22,724 nucleotides of DNA from the NCBI GenBank assembly GCA_049999805.1, contig JBNGIO010001919.1, positions 1 to 22,724 of the forward strand. The letters are read 5' to 3'. The notes under the pieces were generated by a model. The model worked only from the letters and a program-made list of their open reading frames with translations. It was not told the origin of the DNA and did not search any database. Position numbers and translations under genes: made by a program. Shown piece by piece: positions 11,306-22,490 of the stretch. Each line of letters starts with the position of its first letter. Positions within the stretch are counted from its first letter, which is position 1. The DNA is from Folioceros fuciformis (taxonomy: Eukaryota > Anthocerotophyta > Anthocerotopsida > Anthocerotales).

Positions 11306-11864
11306 TGACGTTGGCTGGCTGCGTCCCTCAAAAGTGGGAGTAGAGCTCTGATCTAAATGACCAGTGGACGCCAGGGTCGTCAGCCCATAGGTCCGCCTTT
11401 CCGCCGGATGCGACGAGTTCAACAACGCATGAAAAATAGTAGAAACGTATAGGAAATCCATTTTCACAGTTCCCGTGTTCCAAACTCGGAATGCGGCCTG
11501 CCGGAAGTGGACCTCCCCCGGACTCGCCTTGTGCAACTTGAGCGTGACGCATCTGCGCAGGGCCTGTTTTCCTCAACAGGGAAGCAAACTTGGTAGATCT
11601 CAGAAATCTCTAAAGCATCGGGATGTCAGCGTATAGCTTCGTTCTCCATTCATTCCCGGCCCATCCTGCCGTGATGGGCTCCATACCACGACCCAGGGAT
11701 AAGGGTCAGCGATCCACCGGCCTGTGTACGGTCATGCGTGTGAGGTCTCGCATCACAGCCCTTGTACTCCCGAGTATATATTGTCCCGGCTCACCCTGTC
11801 TGGACAGTGCACTCACTTCTTGCAGTCCAGCCCTCTCCCCAAGTCTCGACGAGTCTGAGTCCCC
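11306..11864 (+). other. Upstream region of the alpha carbonic anhydrase gene
   Basis: No coding sequence is supported between the inverted repeat and the start codon at 11865. This stretch should hold the promoter and 5' UTR. A TATA-like box is listed separately. Short open frames on both strands have no recognisable domain. Confidence 0.5.
11775..11782 (+). promoter_or_regulatory. TATA-like box of the alpha carbonic anhydrase gene
   Basis: TATATATT lies 83 bp before the ATG at 11865, preceded by CCCGAG. That distance would give a short 5' UTR of about 50-60 nt. The assignment rests on position and consensus only. Confidence 0.5.
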
Positions 11865-13367
11865 ATGGCGGCTCACCTCACCAGCTTGCTCGTGTTGCTG
11901 TGCACCCTAGGCCTGCTGGAAGTCCTCTTCACAGGCTCCAATGGTGATCATCCTGCAGCCTCTGGGTTGCTTTGAGTTCTAGAGCGTGAAAACTGTATCT
12001 GTTGGATCGTGATTGTTTGGATGACGTTTATATGTGGAGGAGGAGGTTGATGGATGCTGACGGACAAACACTGTCGCTTCGCTCCTGTTGTGTAGCATGC
12101 GGGGACCCAAGGCACCTTCTGGAGACAAGCGCTCCTTCCTTCAGCTACGATGAGAACGACCCAACGGGGCCTTCGCACTGGGGAAGCCTGAGCCCAGACT
12201 GGACGACATGTGGAACAGGTAAAGCGCAGTCCCCGATTGCGCTCGTGAATCTCAGCGAGAAACGGAAGGGGATCCGGAGCCATCTCGGGCCGTTGAAATT
12301 CCAGTACCAGTCTGAAAAACAGAAGGCCACTTTGCGGACGAACAAACTAGCTATTGAGGTTGGAAAAGGACCGAACTTTGTGCCAAACGTCTGTTCTGCA
12401 CTCCGTCCACCCAGAGCTTGGTGTATACGTCTCCCGTACGCGTCCTCCCGGACTGGCCGTAACTGTCAGCGGTCTGCCTGCAGGTGGATGTGCAGGAGGG
12501 CTGGGGACGGATTCGAGTGGAAAATGAATACTACCACTTCAGCAACTTCCACTTCCACGCCCCGAGCGAGCACACGATCGACAAAGTGAGGTAATATAAA
12601 CGCACGCACAAACGTTCGAACGAAGAGTAGGTGTAAGAAGCAGTTTACGAAGATGTCATCTCTCGCCATGCCATCGGCGATGCATATGGTGCACCCAGTC
12701 AGGACTGTATCGTACCAATAGAAGGAACAGTGGAATCGCCAGTACATTTGACGCAGCTCTCTGTCTCATCACCAGGTACGATTTGGAGCTGCACATCGTC
12801 CACAAGAGCAAAGACGACACCAATATTGCAGTGCTAGGCATTCTCTTCAAAGTGGGAAAGAAGCGAAGCAATTTCCTGAAGCAGGTGAGTGAGAGTGTGT
12901 GCACGCGGAGAAGTTTTCTCTACAGCATGAGACTCGGAGTTACAAAATCAGCCGCGTTTGTGGTCCGAGTCCGACCCTGACAGAGGCCTGTTCTACACAG
13001 TTTTGGTCCCATCTTCCCAGTACGGTACAACCCAACACCACCAGTGAGGCGAAGGTAAGGATGAAGGGGTTGGACATCGAGAAGAAAACGAAGTACTGGC
13101 GTTACAAGGGCTCCCTCACCTCCCCACCTTGCGCAGAAGGGGTCACTTGGACCGTCTTGAAAGACGTTGACACCATGAGCAAGAAACAGATGGCCCACTT
13201 TTTGGAGGCGTCACCGGTATGTGACTATGCGTGTTTGGGTTACCAGTTGGATCTACTATCGAGCATCACGTCATGTCTGATCCCGCTCCCCTGGATTGTT
13301 GCAGAAACACAACGCCAGGCCACTGCAGAAGCTAAATGGTCGGAAGGTCACCAGTTACGACGGCTAG
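11865..13367 (+). CDS. Alpha-type carbonic anhydrase, secretory signal peptide
   Basis: Exons 11865-11943, 12096-12358, 12484-12590, 12776-12884, 13001-13216 and 13305-13367 encode 278 residues, normal for plant alpha-CAs. Residues 1-24 (LTSLLVLLCTLGLLEVLF) form a signal peptide, so the enzyme enters the ER; apoplast or ER-routed plastid or lumen are possible destinations. Zinc ligands are H137 and H139 in NFHFHAPSEH and H156 in ELHIVH. Also present are E143, T226 in GSLTSPPC, C65 and C230 (the usual disulfide pair) and the NARPLQKLNGR tail. The enzyme hydrates CO2 to bicarbonate. Two positions differ from the canonical enzyme: Leu replaces the proton-shuttle His64 (TNKLAIEV) and Asn replaces Gln92. 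The donors of introns 1 (GTGATC) and 2 (GTTGGA) are weak, so those two joins are less sure. It converges on the glutathione reductase gene. Confidence 0.93.
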
Positions 13368-14175
13368 AAGCAGTCATGCTAGTTATTTTGAAGCTACTAG
13401 CTGGAAGGAGATTGTAGCGCGCATGCACGGTTCTGAGATTGTATCTTTAATGAATATTCTATTTGGAATTCTTATTTCCTATCTGTATAACAAAGACAGA
13501 GCCTCAGGTCTTGGAGCCTCTGAACACCATTCGGTTCACACTTACTGTCAGCAGGGATCGGAAACAGCAGATACAGTCCCTGTCGCGCCATTTCCTACCT
13601 CCTGCTCTGGATTTCTCCTCAACCACTGTGTGTGATTTTCAAGCTCCTTGCCACCATCCAGTCTTGCATATCGACGATTCTAGGCGCCACAGGAGTACAC
13701 AATGCCTCAATCTTCCCTGACTCAATTGTTGTCATCTCTTGCAAACAAATCCGTCGAGGAGAAGTGTCTTGATGACACGGGCAAAAGTTGCCCACAAATA
13801 CGTTAAGGCGGTAAAGAGTGTCATAAATGTCTCAGGAGGATGCACAAAAGCTCAAACCAAGACGCTGCTCCCGACTGCGCGTGCCGTGTCGTGCAGTGAA
13901 TGTGTCCCTAAACGACGGGAGCGTTGGTCAGAGACGCTGCCATGACCCATAGACTTGAGCATGTTCAACGCTTAAATACAATCTGGGCGGCACTGTGATC
14001 TACAAGGGTGCACAGAGGTTGACAGTGTATCAGCACTAGCGCAACGTCTGACCTGAAGTGAGAGCACCCAGATGCAGGGAGAGACCTCATGCTACTGTGC
14101 TAGAGTATCAGGTGGGCCTCCTCTCCGATGCCAAGGCTGTCTTGATGCCTGAGAGAATGGCGATTTCCGCAGGGC
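13368..14175. other. Convergent region between alpha carbonic anhydrase and glutathione reductase
   Basis: Contains both 3' UTRs. The AT-rich patch at 13438-13490 (AATGAATATTC) is a plausible poly(A) region for the carbonic anhydrase gene. Short plus-strand frames at 13463-13945, including one starting ATGCCTCAATCTTCC near 13701, have no recognisable domain and are not called as genes. Confidence 0.5.
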
Positions 14176-16745
<2,570 letters not shown>

Positions 16746-17063
16746 GGCCGTTGCAGATTGAGCTGCGGAATCTACTGCGGCTCCGACCGCATCAGTCGTG
16801 ATTCCCGTCGAGACAGCTCTCCATGGATCAGCAAAGATGCCAGGTGGCGACAATTCGCCAGCCTCTAGGATGTGTGCCCACTATGACGCGCAGCGTGCTG
16901 TGGTCTGGTGCTGTCGATTATCTTTCGCATTTGAATGAATAGCCGTGGGACCTCGTGGCGGTCTCGCTCTGGTGGGTCTGTACAACCCGACCTACCACTG
17001 TGCGCATCCTGCAGTTGAGAACAAAAGTAAGGCTGGGCCAAGAAAACGTTGGCAACCCCCCAC
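16746..17063. other. Upstream region of glutathione reductase
   Basis: GC-rich sequence that should contain the leftward glutathione reductase promoter. No TATA box is clear. The coding frame stays open upstream to the ATG at 16853, so a longer leader is possible. Confidence 0.4.
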
Positions 17064-17135
17064 CGGCCCGGCCCGACCCGGCCCGACCCGACCCGACCCG
17101 ATACGATACGATACGATACGATACGATACGATACG
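17064..17135. repeat. Compound pentanucleotide microsatellite
   Basis: An imperfect CCCGG/CCCGA run (17064-17100) passes directly into seven perfect ATACG units (17101-17135). The shared 5-bp phase suggests that one array arose from the other by point changes followed by slippage. Open frames reading through it (for example SYRIVSYRIV on the minus strand) are artefacts of the repeat. Confidence 0.95.
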
Positions 17136-17308
17136 AGACCAACAACGTCGTATGTAAAGACTTTCCTCCTCAAATGAGACGAAAACTACTTCTTTATTTC
17201 ATCCTGAATCGGTTGATCCATCATTTCGACATGCAAGTGAGTTAATTTAATATCTAAGGTGGAGTTGCTGCACTCGTTTCTCTCGTCAACTAAGCAAGGT
17301 GTAAGGGT

Positions 17309-17495
17309 ATGAAATACCGATACGTGTGGAATACCGATACTAAGAGGAGTTCTTTCATACATATTTAAGAGCGATGGTATACGGTGCAAAGATAAAAAGG
17401 GACATAGGGTTTGTGTCCGTTTCGGTCATAAGGCAGAAAGTAGGTGTCCCGATCTTTCGGTCATAAAAGGCAGAAATTAGGTGTCCCGATCTAAG
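17309..17495. repeat. Repeat-family copy 1, with a tandem 36-38 bp segment
   Basis: The segment TTTCGGTCATAAGGCAGAAA plus AGTAGGTGTCCCGATCT occurs twice in tandem (about 17420-17455 and 17455-17492). Upstream words (GTATGAAATACCGATAC, TTTCATAC, GGCGATAT/GCGATGGTAT) recur in diverged form at 18297-18475. The AAAGTAGGTGTCCCGAT core is shared by all copies and looks like a transposon end. Confidence 0.7.
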
Positions 17496-18145
17496 TTAGT
17501 TAGGACACCGATGACGTAGAGGGTGCACCCATAACTGATGAGGTCGATTGCGGCATGTCATTGGACAGCACGGAGGGGCGGGTTCTGGAGACAGTTTTTG
17601 ACAGTGCTAACGACTGCCCATCCTCCCCAGACCTTGGCGGTGGCATCTCGCACTCTCCAGTGGCCTCCGACCCTGAGTTGTGGCCACACCCCGCGCAACG
17701 CATCGCTCTTTCCACCAGTGTTGTTGTCGCACTCGGTGGGCCAGATGTTCCCACAAGGGAAGTGGCTGGGTCGGATGGGTGCACTCCCCCTGCGCCGCGC
17801 TATGATCTTGACACTCGAAGTGTCCTCCATGCATGTAAGTAGCTAACGGAGGGAACGAGAAGAGGTGCTTCTCGCAACGTGGCAGTTGACCTTTTTAGCC
17901 GTGGAGGAGTTGCGCAGCATCATGCCAGATGCAATGAAGGGGAAGAGTAAGGCAGGGCCAAGCCACAACGGTGGCTGAACCTCATTGGACGCTGCACTCT
18001 TCTTTGAGATCCTTGGTAGCCTGCTACACCGTGCTGCAATGACGGACGAAGGGGATGCGGACGCCGGAGCTGATGCCCTCACCAAACTCCAATACACCAA
18101 GCTCAGAAACTTCACACACTCTCTCTCATTGGACAGAGTGTGTTA
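17496..18145 (+). other. GC-rich unrecognised island between repeat copies
   Basis: A plus-strand frame at 17555-17842 and further coding-like stretches to about 18115 are more GC-rich than the flanking AT-rich repeats, but stops interrupt them and I recognise no domain. The island is bounded by copies of the same repeat family, so it may be decayed cargo or coding sequence of a transposon. It ends with a hairpin, ACACACTCT (18114-18122) paired with AGAGTGTGT (18135-18143). Confidence 0.35.
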
Positions 18146-18167
18146 AGTTCTGTGATTCTTTAAAGAC

Positions 18168-18186
18168 TGTGTCCTTTCGGGACACA
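18168..18186. repeat. Short perfect hairpin
   Basis: TGTGTCC, loop TTTCG, GGACACA. Its GGGACAC word resembles the ends of the surrounding repeat family, so it may be a remnant terminal inverted repeat. Confidence 0.6.
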
Positions 18187-18208
18187 AAATTGGTTAGAGA
18201 TATTTAAA

Positions 18209-18508
18209 ACAATTTGGTATACGGTGTGTACTTAGGGTTGGATGATGTGGCAAGGTATAATATAGGAATATTTCTGAGATGCCATAGAATATTCATGTAT
18301 GAAATACGTATTCCAAAAAAAATAACTCCGTAGTCCTTGTCGGCATCGATATTCCATAGATACGGTCAGGAGCTCTTTCACACAAACTTTAGGGCGGCGA
18401 TATAGGGTCCAAACATTTTGAACATAACATATGTTCCCGCTTTGGTTATAGGGTATAAAGTAGGTGTCCCGATTGGGACATCTACTTTGTGCCCTATGAC
18501 CGATTCGG
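18209..18508. repeat. Repeat-family copy 2, ending in a head-to-head palindrome
   Basis: Bases 18297-18475 are a diverged copy of 17309-17455. At its right end ATAGGGTATAAAGTAGGTGTCCC (18448-18470) is followed after GATT by its near-complement GGGACATCTACTTTGTGCCCTAT (18475-18497), a palindrome of about 23-bp arms with three mismatches that may extend to 18436-18508. Such a structure arises when two inverted transposon termini abut. Confidence 0.75.
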
Positions 18509-18780
18509 ACTGGGGCGAGGTGTTACCCGCAGCAAACAAGGCGACGCGCAACAGTGGGAGGCAGCAACGGAGGCAATGTCATAGACACCAACGCATGTGA
18601 TTCGGGAGCCCAAATTGCGATGCCAATTGATAGCCGTCACTCACGGCAGTGTCAATCGGACCCCTCACGGCGGTGTCTTAAAACACTGGGTTAATTGGGA
18701 CGAATCTTAAAACAATGTGTGTATGAACTGAAATAAAGAACAAAGGATGTGTCCCTCTCAGTCCACATACACATACAGGT

Positions 18781-18945
18781 TACAGTTAGAGAAAAAAAAT
18801 CCCTATATGTTGTATAGGTAAGTTAGTGGCTAGGTTGAGTATAGAAATATTCCCGAGATGCAACTGCATATTTTTATAGAAAATACAAAAATACCTAAAA
18901 AAACATCAGTGTGTAGCATCCGAATCGGTATTCCATCGTAAGGGT
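18781..18945. repeat. Repeat-family copy 3, partial
   Basis: The sequence around GAGTATAGAAATATTCCCGAGATGC and CGGTATTCCATCG parallels 18209-18365 (ATATAGGAATATTTCTGAGATGC, CGATATTCCATAG). It is a third diverged member of the same AT-rich family, about 250 bp before the next gene. Confidence 0.65.
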
Positions 18946-19195
18946 TTAGGCTCTATGGCCCTAGGATTAGCTTCTTAGGGTAGCTAGTAGTTCCGTGCTT
19001 CTCCGTGGTTCCCTTATGGGCTACGAATTCTACTATTTCTACATACAGTCTCGACATGAGTTTTCCAACTGCACATCCTTCTAGGAGTTTTATTTTCTGA
19101 AAAAGGAACGTGAAAAGAGTTTTACTTCTTGGCTTTGTAGTCGCCAGGTACTCTATCCAGTTGGCGTTGGCTTCGGCAGTGCTCAGGTGGAGGCG

Positions 19196-19837
19196 ATGCC
19201 GGCTCCCAAGTATTACTGTGACTACTGCGACAAGCAGTTCGACGATACGCCGGCTGCTCGTCGCCGCCATCTCAACGGTCCTCTGCACCAGCGCGCCAAG
19301 AAGCAGTGGTTCGACGCATTCAAAGGTAGGAGGAAGACCTACAGGATGGGTGCAGCACCTGCGTCTCTGCTCTGTGCCTGATCTACAAGTCGAATTTCTC
19401 TCTGGTTCTGTGTGGTGTTGCAGACGAAGACCAAACCCGCGCGCAAGGACAAAGTAGTGCTCCGCGAAGATTAGTATGCCATCAGTTTTCCAGAACTGTA
19501 AGTTGCTCTTTTCTGTGAAGAATTGAGAATGTCGGACAGCCGGACCGCTCTGTATGTCTCTAACGATGGACGTGTGTTTTTAGGGTTTCTGCCCTTTCGG
19601 GGTGCAGTGTAGATATGCCCACATTGTTCCAAGCCCATGGTCGGCAGTGCCGGGTAAGAGCAGCTTTCTTGCGTTGTGAGTTGGAATGGGGCCGAGTTCC
19701 AGGCTCAAGGACGGGAACAACAATGTCTCATGTCCTGTGCAGTAGTGCCTGCTGTCCGTCCGGAGGCCTATCTTCCACCGTCTCTCCAACCTCCTCGAGA
19801 AGACTACAGCCACCTGCCGCCTGTCGAGTGGGGCTGA
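19196..19837 (+). CDS. ZMAT5-like U11/U12 snRNP 20 kDa protein (zinc fingers U1C-type and CCCH)
   Basis: Exons 19196-19325, 19424-19497, 19584-19653 and 19743-19837 encode 122 residues; all introns are GT-AG and keep frame. An N-terminal matrin/U1C-type finger, KYYCDYCDKQFDDTPAARRR followed by H25 and H31, has spacing C8-x2-C11-x13-H25-x5-H31 and is followed by KKQWFDAF. A CCCH finger is formed across the exon 2/3 junction: C62-x8-C71-x5-C77-x3-H81 (GFCPFGVQCRYAH). The Pro-rich tail YLPPSLQPPRED ends LPPVEWG, as in plant relatives. This architecture is that of the 20K subunit of the U11/U12 di-snRNP, which recognises U12-type introns. An upstream in-frame GTG at 19187 is not needed; the ATG fits the family start. 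The 5' UTR may contain an intron, not resolved. Confidence 0.92.
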
Positions 19838-20185
19838 TAAAGGACTAAGGCGGTTATGCTTTACAAAACCTGCAAGGAGGATGCCCCGCTTACTTATCAG
19901 CAACGTAGCGTTGTCGACATGTCCACGAAATGCTGCCGCCAATAGGCCCTTGCTTATTTGGTGCTAAAGGGAAAATAATTTGTATACAATCTGAGGGCAA
20001 CTGGTGGTACTACTGGTATAGCTAGGAGGAGGATAATAGTACAAGCTTGTCTTGGGTCCCTTAAGACAAACTTCACTTGTCCTACTTATATGTACAGTGA
20101 GAAAAGGAAGAACAAGCTAGCAAGACGAATCTATGCAACACCTTCCACTAAAGAATAGCTTGAGACATTGATAGAGGAAAGAAAA
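19838..20185. other. Convergent 3' region between the 20K gene and the PYRP2-like gene
   Basis: Holds the 3' UTRs of two convergent genes. No coding sequence or structural RNA was recognised. AT-rich sequence at 19965-19990 and 20080-20110 is available for polyadenylation of either gene. Confidence 0.5.
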
Positions 20186-21358
20186 TCACCAGTCTCGCAC
20201 GGCAACGAGAGGCAATGTCCTCTTTACTTCAACCTCTGGCTCTGGCACGAACTGCAGATCGGGAGACTCCAAATCCGCCAAATTTTTCAAGTCCACCACA
20301 GAAAGATTATCCAATCTGGAAACAATCAGGTCCGCAGCTCCCAACTCGTAAACAGGGTGCTTCCCAGCTACCGCCACGCACTTCATGCCGGCGTCATGCG
20401 AGGCCTCAACTGAAGAATTGGAGTTTCCGAACACGATGCACCTCTCGGGGATAAAGCTGAGTCGCTCGGCTGCATACAAGAACAACTCGGGATCCGGCTT
20501 CCCTCGACATACATCCTCCGCTGTAATTACGGCAGAAAAGAAACCCTCCATCCCCAATGCCTCGATGGCGCGGTCCAGGTAACGCCGAGGCCGGGTGGAG
20601 GCGATGGCCATGGGAACATTGAACTTCTTCAGTGTCTCCAAAAACTCCCGAGCCCCCGCCCGGAGCCGGTAAGTCCCGCCCTGCATCTCTTCATACAGCT
20701 CCTCCTTCCTGGTAGCCAGACGCTTCAGCTGGCGGAAGTCCCGAGTCCAACACAGCACCTCGGACAGCGCCTGTTCGTTCTTCATGCCGTCCACCCGCTT
20801 AAGCACGAACAGCGGGGGCTGCGGCCTACCTTCCTCCTGCGCCAGCGCGCACCACGCATTCCGCTCCAGATCCACATCGCTCTCTACCACCACGCCTTCC
20901 CACTCCATTACAACTCCCAGCCACCCGCACCCCATCCGCTCCAGCCTCCGCAGCGGATTCTGCAGCGAGATGTCATCCGCCCTGTTCTCCGGCAACACCG
21001 GCATGGACGGCCGGGCGGTGGCCTGTGAGAAGGACACGTCCAGCGTCTGCCGAGTGCCATCGCTCGGCACCTCGGTGGCATCATTCGCAAAAGACCGCAG
21101 CACAACATTGATTTGGGGTTGGGGTTTCAATGCCTTCACCTGACCCCGGTCCATCGCCAGCCTCCTCCACTTCTTCCCTTCCGAATCCAAACCCCAGGAC
21201 ACCGAGGCCCCATCCCACTTTTCATCCGACCACACTCTTGGTTGGACCCCGAGGAGAATCACCCTCCGCCCCGGTCGCTCCACATCCAGCACCGCTCCAA
21301 CCGAACCCACCCGCACCCTCCCCGGATGCAGGGTTTCCACGAGCCGCAAGGACCCCAT
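20186..21358 (-). CDS. PYRP2: HAD-family 5-amino-6-(5-phospho-D-ribitylamino)uracil phosphatase, PYRP2-like
   Basis: One uninterrupted frame of 390 residues; an in-frame TGA lies 15 bp before the ATG, fixing the start. Residues ~145-355 closely match the plant PYRP2 enzymes of riboflavin synthesis: VVMEWEGVVVESD, WCALAQEEGRPQPP, RVDGMKNEQALSEVLCW, MAIASTRPRRYLDRAI, RGKPDPELFLYAAERL, IPERCIVFGNSNSSVEASHD, KHPVYELGAADLIV. The enzyme removes phosphate from the pyrimidine intermediate before lumazine synthase acts, in the plastid. HAD motif I reads E152-W-E154 rather than D-x-D and motif IV reads GNSNS; S254/T255 and K287 (motifs II and III) remain. As I recall, the land-plant relatives share these changes. 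The N terminus (MGSLRLVETLHPGRVRV) is a weak transit peptide. The gene converges on the 20K gene, 348 bp away. Confidence 0.93.
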   Translation of the reverse strand: MGSLRLVETLHPGRVRVGSVGAVLDVERPGRRVILLGVQPRVWSDEKWDGASVSWGLDSEGKKWRRLAMDRGQVKALKPQPQINVVLRSFANDATEVPSDGTRQTLDVSFSQATARPSMPVLPENRADDISLQNPLRRLERMGCGWLGVVMEWEGVVVESDVDLERNAWCALAQEEGRPQPPLFVLKRVDGMKNEQALSEVLCWTRDFRQLKRLATRKEELYEEMQGGTYRLRAGAREFLETLKKFNVPMAIASTRPRRYLDRAIEALGMEGFFSAVITAEDVCRGKPDPELFLYAAERLSFIPERCIVFGNSNSSVEASHDAGMKCVAVAGKHPVYELGAADLIVSRLDNLSVVDLKNLADLESPDLQFVPEPEVEVKRTLPLVAVRDW

Positions 21359-21820
21359 GACTGGAGGACCTCACCACCGGCCGGCACCACAATCCCGCGA
21401 ATTTCTTTACCTCACAATAATCCCTTCACCACAACACGTACACTCCACATCCAGTTCTCCCGATGGGCCTGCTCACTCAAACCTGAGCGATGATGGACGG
21501 CCTCGCTCGCCTCTCAGTCAGGCAGCTCCGGAAAAGCGATGTAACGAAGGGAGTAAGGCGCACAGCACAGCACAGCACGGCACGGCACGGCACCAGGCTG
21601 CGCGATTCAGCAAGGAACATGCAGGCAGCGGGCGCATATATAGCCAGCGATGCCGTGCCGGCCAGGGAGCAACTCGGAGGAAGCACCAAGCTTCTCGGTA
21701 ACGCGTTGAAGCTTCTTCCTTCCTCGGTCGACTCTCCCGTCCGTCCTCCCCTTCAAGGCAGCTGAGCAAGAGGTGCACGAAAGCCAATTGAACCTGGCCT
21801 GTAATCACACGCACTCCACT
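21359..21820 (-). promoter_or_regulatory. PYRP2-like upstream region with TATA box
   Basis: On the minus strand CTATATATG at 21643-21635 lies about 280 bp before the ATG, embedded in GC-rich sequence. The near-palindromic box could also serve plus-strand transcription, but no plus-strand gene follows. Between it and the gene lies a pentanucleotide run, CACAG x3 then CACGG x3 (21561-21590), which would fall in the 5' UTR. Confidence 0.45.
21561..21594. repeat. Pentanucleotide microsatellite CACAG/CACGG
   Basis: Three CACAG units pass into three CACGG units and a final CACC, in one 5-bp phase. It sits in the putative 5' UTR of the PYRP2-like gene. Confidence 0.9.
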
Positions 21821-22100
21821 ACCGTTTTACGTGGCATCCTGTCCAAGCAATTGCGCCCGATTTTTCCACCTCGCCACGTTTCGTAGGTGCGTTCTCCCAC
21901 ACACATGTGATATTCACGAATGAATCACGAAAGAGAGGACCAGTAATGGCACAAGTGAAATAACGATGGAAAATTAAAAGTAGAAAGATAAAAATTACAT
22001 CTAAAGCTGACTTCATAAAGAAGTAAGTATGCTTCTTGCTACGTTTGGAAACAAGATGTGTGTTCTAGGCAAAACCTCTTAAACAAGGATGAGTTGTAAT
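21821..22100. other. Intergenic sequence, no feature seen
   Basis: AT-rich sequence from about 21900 on without a recognisable gene, RNA or repeat structure beyond the beginning of the tandem-repeat zone. Confidence 0.5.
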
Positions 22101-22490
22101 GACCACTAACTCTATGAGAGGAGTGGTGCGTATTATTCTCAGCTTTACTTGTGGAGTAAGAGTGGTGCATATTATTCCCAGCTTTAGTTGTGGAGTAAAA
22201 ATAGGCGAATGCTTAGGCACGGACACAAAAATATAGAGAGAGGTAGACAATGAGAAAGTTGTGGAGTAAGAGTGGTACGTATTATTCCCAGCTTTAGTTG
22301 TGGAGTAAAAATAGGTGAAGCTTTAGTGGTGGAGTAAAAATAGGCGAAGCTTTAGTGATGGAGTAAAAATAGGCGAAGCTTTAGTGGCGGAGTAAAAATA
22401 GGCAAAGCTTTAGTGGTGGAGTAAAAATAGGCGAATACTTAGGCACAGACAGAAAGATATAGAGAGAGGTAGACAGTGAGAAGTCTAGCC
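22101..22490. repeat. Tandem repeat zone with a 29-bp array
   Basis: Five consecutive copies of a 29-bp unit (GCTTTAGTGGTGGAGTAAAA plus ATAGGCGAA) fill 22291-22435. They are flanked by a duplicated longer segment: ATTATTCCCAGCTTTAGTTG at about 22171-22190 and 22281-22300, and TTAGGCAC followed by ATATAGAGAGAGGTAGACA at about 22212-22248 and 22439-22476. The array therefore grew inside a larger, already duplicated sequence. Confidence 0.9.

Noticed and set aside
13463-13945. Possible small gene between alpha carbonic anhydrase and glutathione reductase
   Set aside because: Frames are short with no domain, and the region is expected to hold two 3' UTRs.
19187-19195. GTG as upstream start of the 20K protein
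   Set aside because: Nuclear genes rarely start with GTG, and the ATG at 19196 gives the MPAPKYYCDYCD start expected of the family.
22291-22435. CRISPR-like regular repeats
   Set aside because: The units are contiguous without unique spacers and the context is eukaryotic; this is a minisatellite.
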